Part shown: positions 13,045 through 14,386 of the stretch, piece after piece
Numbering within the stretch: the stretch's first letter is position 1
How the letters are laid out: each line of letters starts with the position of its first letter
DNA from: an uncultured bacterium
GTDB taxonomy: Bacteria; Bacillota; Clostridia; Lachnospirales; Lachnospiraceae
Length of the DNA: 14,386 bases
Assembly (NCBI GenBank): GCA_905214675.1
Contig: CAJMMS010000042.1
Span: 1-14,386 of the forward strand
Reading direction: 5' to 3'
Position numbers and translations under genes: made by a program
The notes under the pieces: model-generated
The model's database searches: none
What the model was told of the DNA's origin: nothing
The model's input: only the letters and a program-made list of their open reading frames with translations

Positions 13045-14337
13045 ATGGTACAGGCTATCGTAGGAGCAAACTGGGGCGATGAAGGAAAAGGTAAGATTAC
13101 CGATATGCTGGCTGAAAAAGCTGATATCATCGTAAGATTTCAGGGAGGAGCGAACGCAGGTCATACGATTGTAAATAACTATGGCAAATTTGCACTGCAT
13201 ACACTTCCATCCGGTGTGTTTTACAGCCACACAACAAGCATTATCGGAAACGGTGTTGCTCTGAATATTCCTGTTTTAATAAATGAACTGAACAGTATTG
13301 TAGAACGCGGGGTGCCGACTCCGAAACTTCTGATTTCAGATCGTGCACAGATTGTAATGCCATATCATATTTTATTTGATGAATACGAGGAAGAACGTCT
13401 GGCAGGCAAATCTTTCGGTTCTACAAAATCTGGTATTGCACCATTTTATTCAGACAAATATGCAAAGATCGGTTTCCAGGTGAATGAACTTTTTGATGAA
13501 GAAAGACTTCTGGTAAAATTAAAAGATGTATGTGCAAAGAAAAATGTAATGTTAGAGCATCTCTACCATAAACCACAGCTTGTTCCGGAAGAGATCCTGG
13601 AGACACTGAAAGAATATCGCGAGATGGTAAAACCATATGTATGTGATACCTCTCTGTATCTGTGGAATGCATTAAAAGAAGGAAAGACTGTTCTGCTGGA
13701 AGGTCAGTTGGGAACACTGAAAGATCCGGATCATGGTATTTATCCGATGGTTACTTCTTCTTCTACACTGGCAGCTTACGGTGCGATCGGAGCAGGGCTG
13801 CCTCCATATGAGATCACCAAGATCGTTACCGTATGTAAAGCTTACTCCAGTGCGGTAGGAGCAGGTGCATTTGTAAGTGAGATTTTCGGAGAAGAAGCAG
13901 ATGAACTGAGAAAACGCGGTGGAGACGGCGGAGAGTTCGGAGCAACGACAGGACGTCCACGCCGTATGGGATGGTTTGACTGTGTGGCTTCCAGATACGG
14001 TTGTCGTATGCAGGGAGCGACAGATGTGGCATTTACCGTTCTGGATGTTCTTGGATATCTGGATGAGATTCCAGTTTGCACAGGCTATGAAATCAACGGA
14101 AAAGTAACGACTGATTTCCCGACCACAGCACTTCTGGAAAAAGCAAAACCGGTTCTGGAAAAACTGCCAGGCTGGAAATGCGATATCCGCGGAATCCGCA
14201 AATATGAAGATCTGCCGGAAAACTGTAAAAAATACATTGAATTCGTAGAAGAGCATATCGGATTCCCGATCACTATGGTATCCAACGGACCGGGAAGAGA
14301 TGATATCATCTATCGCGAAAGCAAACTGTCTAAATAA
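13045..14337 (+). CDS. purA: Adenylosuccinate synthetase
   Basis: The 430-aa cytoplasmic enzyme joins IMP and aspartate with GTP to form adenylosuccinate, the first committed step to AMP. Motifs are the N-terminal GTP loop WGDEGKGK (10-17) with D12, NAGHT with H40 (the E. coli Asp13/His41 pair), LPSG, DHG-x-YP followed by VTSS, and GATTGRPRRMGWFD. The C-terminal block reads NGPGRDD where many homologues have GP-x-RD. Length is typical. The start follows AGGAGGA (13031-13037). It is monocistronic as far as the window shows; 49 nt after the stop hold nothing I recognise. Confidence 0.97.
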   Translation: MVQAIVGANWGDEGKGKITDMLAEKADIIVRFQGGANAGHTIVNNYGKFALHTLPSGVFYSHTTSIIGNGVALNIPVLINELNSIVERGVPTPKLLISDRAQIVMPYHILFDEYEEERLAGKSFGSTKSGIAPFYSDKYAKIGFQVNELFDEERLLVKLKDVCAKKNVMLEHLYHKPQLVPEEILETLKEYREMVKPYVCDTSLYLWNALKEGKTVLLEGQLGTLKDPDHGIYPMVTSSSTLAAYGAIGAGLPPYEITKIVTVCKAYSSAVGAGAFVSEIFGEEADELRKRGGDGGEFGATTGRPRRMGWFDCVASRYGCRMQGATDVAFTVLDVLGYLDEIPVCTGYEINGKVTTDFPTTALLEKAKPVLEKLPGWKCDIRGIRKYEDLPENCKKYIEFVEEHIGFPITMVSNGPGRDDIIYRESKLSK

Positions 14338-14386
14338 AAATTTGTCGAGAAATTGATATACGGAAACAGGACGCCGTTCGCTGCAA

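Noticed and set aside
13..14386. Long open frames on the - strand and in other frames (for example 3840-4664 and 9287-9841)
   Set aside because: They lie opposite or inside well-supported genes, lack ribosome-binding sites and have no recognisable protein features.

Overview
The window reads as ordinary low-to-mid-GC Firmicutes chromosome, most likely a gut Lachnospiraceae-type clostridium. This is inferred from AGGAGG-type ribosome-binding sites, consensus TTGACA/TATAAT promoters, short U-tailed terminators, A/G-rich codon use, and the gene content: a formate-THF ligase behind a folate riboswitch, wall-binding repeats, and FMN-binding/ApbE proteins. All recognised genes lie on the + strand. 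No insertion sequence, phage gene, CRISPR array or rRNA was seen.

Layout. Positions 1-87 hold the 3' part of a tRNA-Lys and its terminator. 205-2241 is a membrane-anchored aryl-sulfate sulfotransferase-like protein. 2439-6603 is a four-gene operon for envelope redox chemistry: an ApbE lipoprotein (flavin transferase), a probable lipoprotein with four FMN-binding domains, a membrane-anchored protein with one FMN-binding domain, and a NapH-like membrane iron-sulfur protein. 6772-8517 is a secreted homologue of Treponema Tp47 (penicillin-binding lipoprotein family) with added FIVAR-like and Fn3-like domains. 8590-8669 is tRNA-Leu(UAG). 8710-8936 carries a promoter, a well-formed tetrahydrofolate riboswitch and a terminator, followed by fhs (8996-10681). 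A formate/nitrite-type channel (10830-11597) follows. 11782-12888 is a secreted SGNH hydrolase with cell-wall-binding repeats. 13045-14337 is purA.

How the parts fit. In the redox operon the NapH-like protein would move electrons from the membrane or cytoplasm to FMN groups that ApbE attaches covalently to five FMN-binding domains outside the membrane. No terminal reductase is encoded beside it. The most striking non-coding signal is a 16-bp palindrome, GTTAG-N6-CTAAC. It occurs at the predicted start site of this operon (2380-2395) and again, with 14 of 16 bases identical, upstream of the Tp47-like gene (6661-6676). The two units therefore look like one regulon, perhaps metal- or redox-controlled. 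The second half of the window is one-carbon and purine metabolism (fhs, formate channel, purA), with fhs apparently under folate control.
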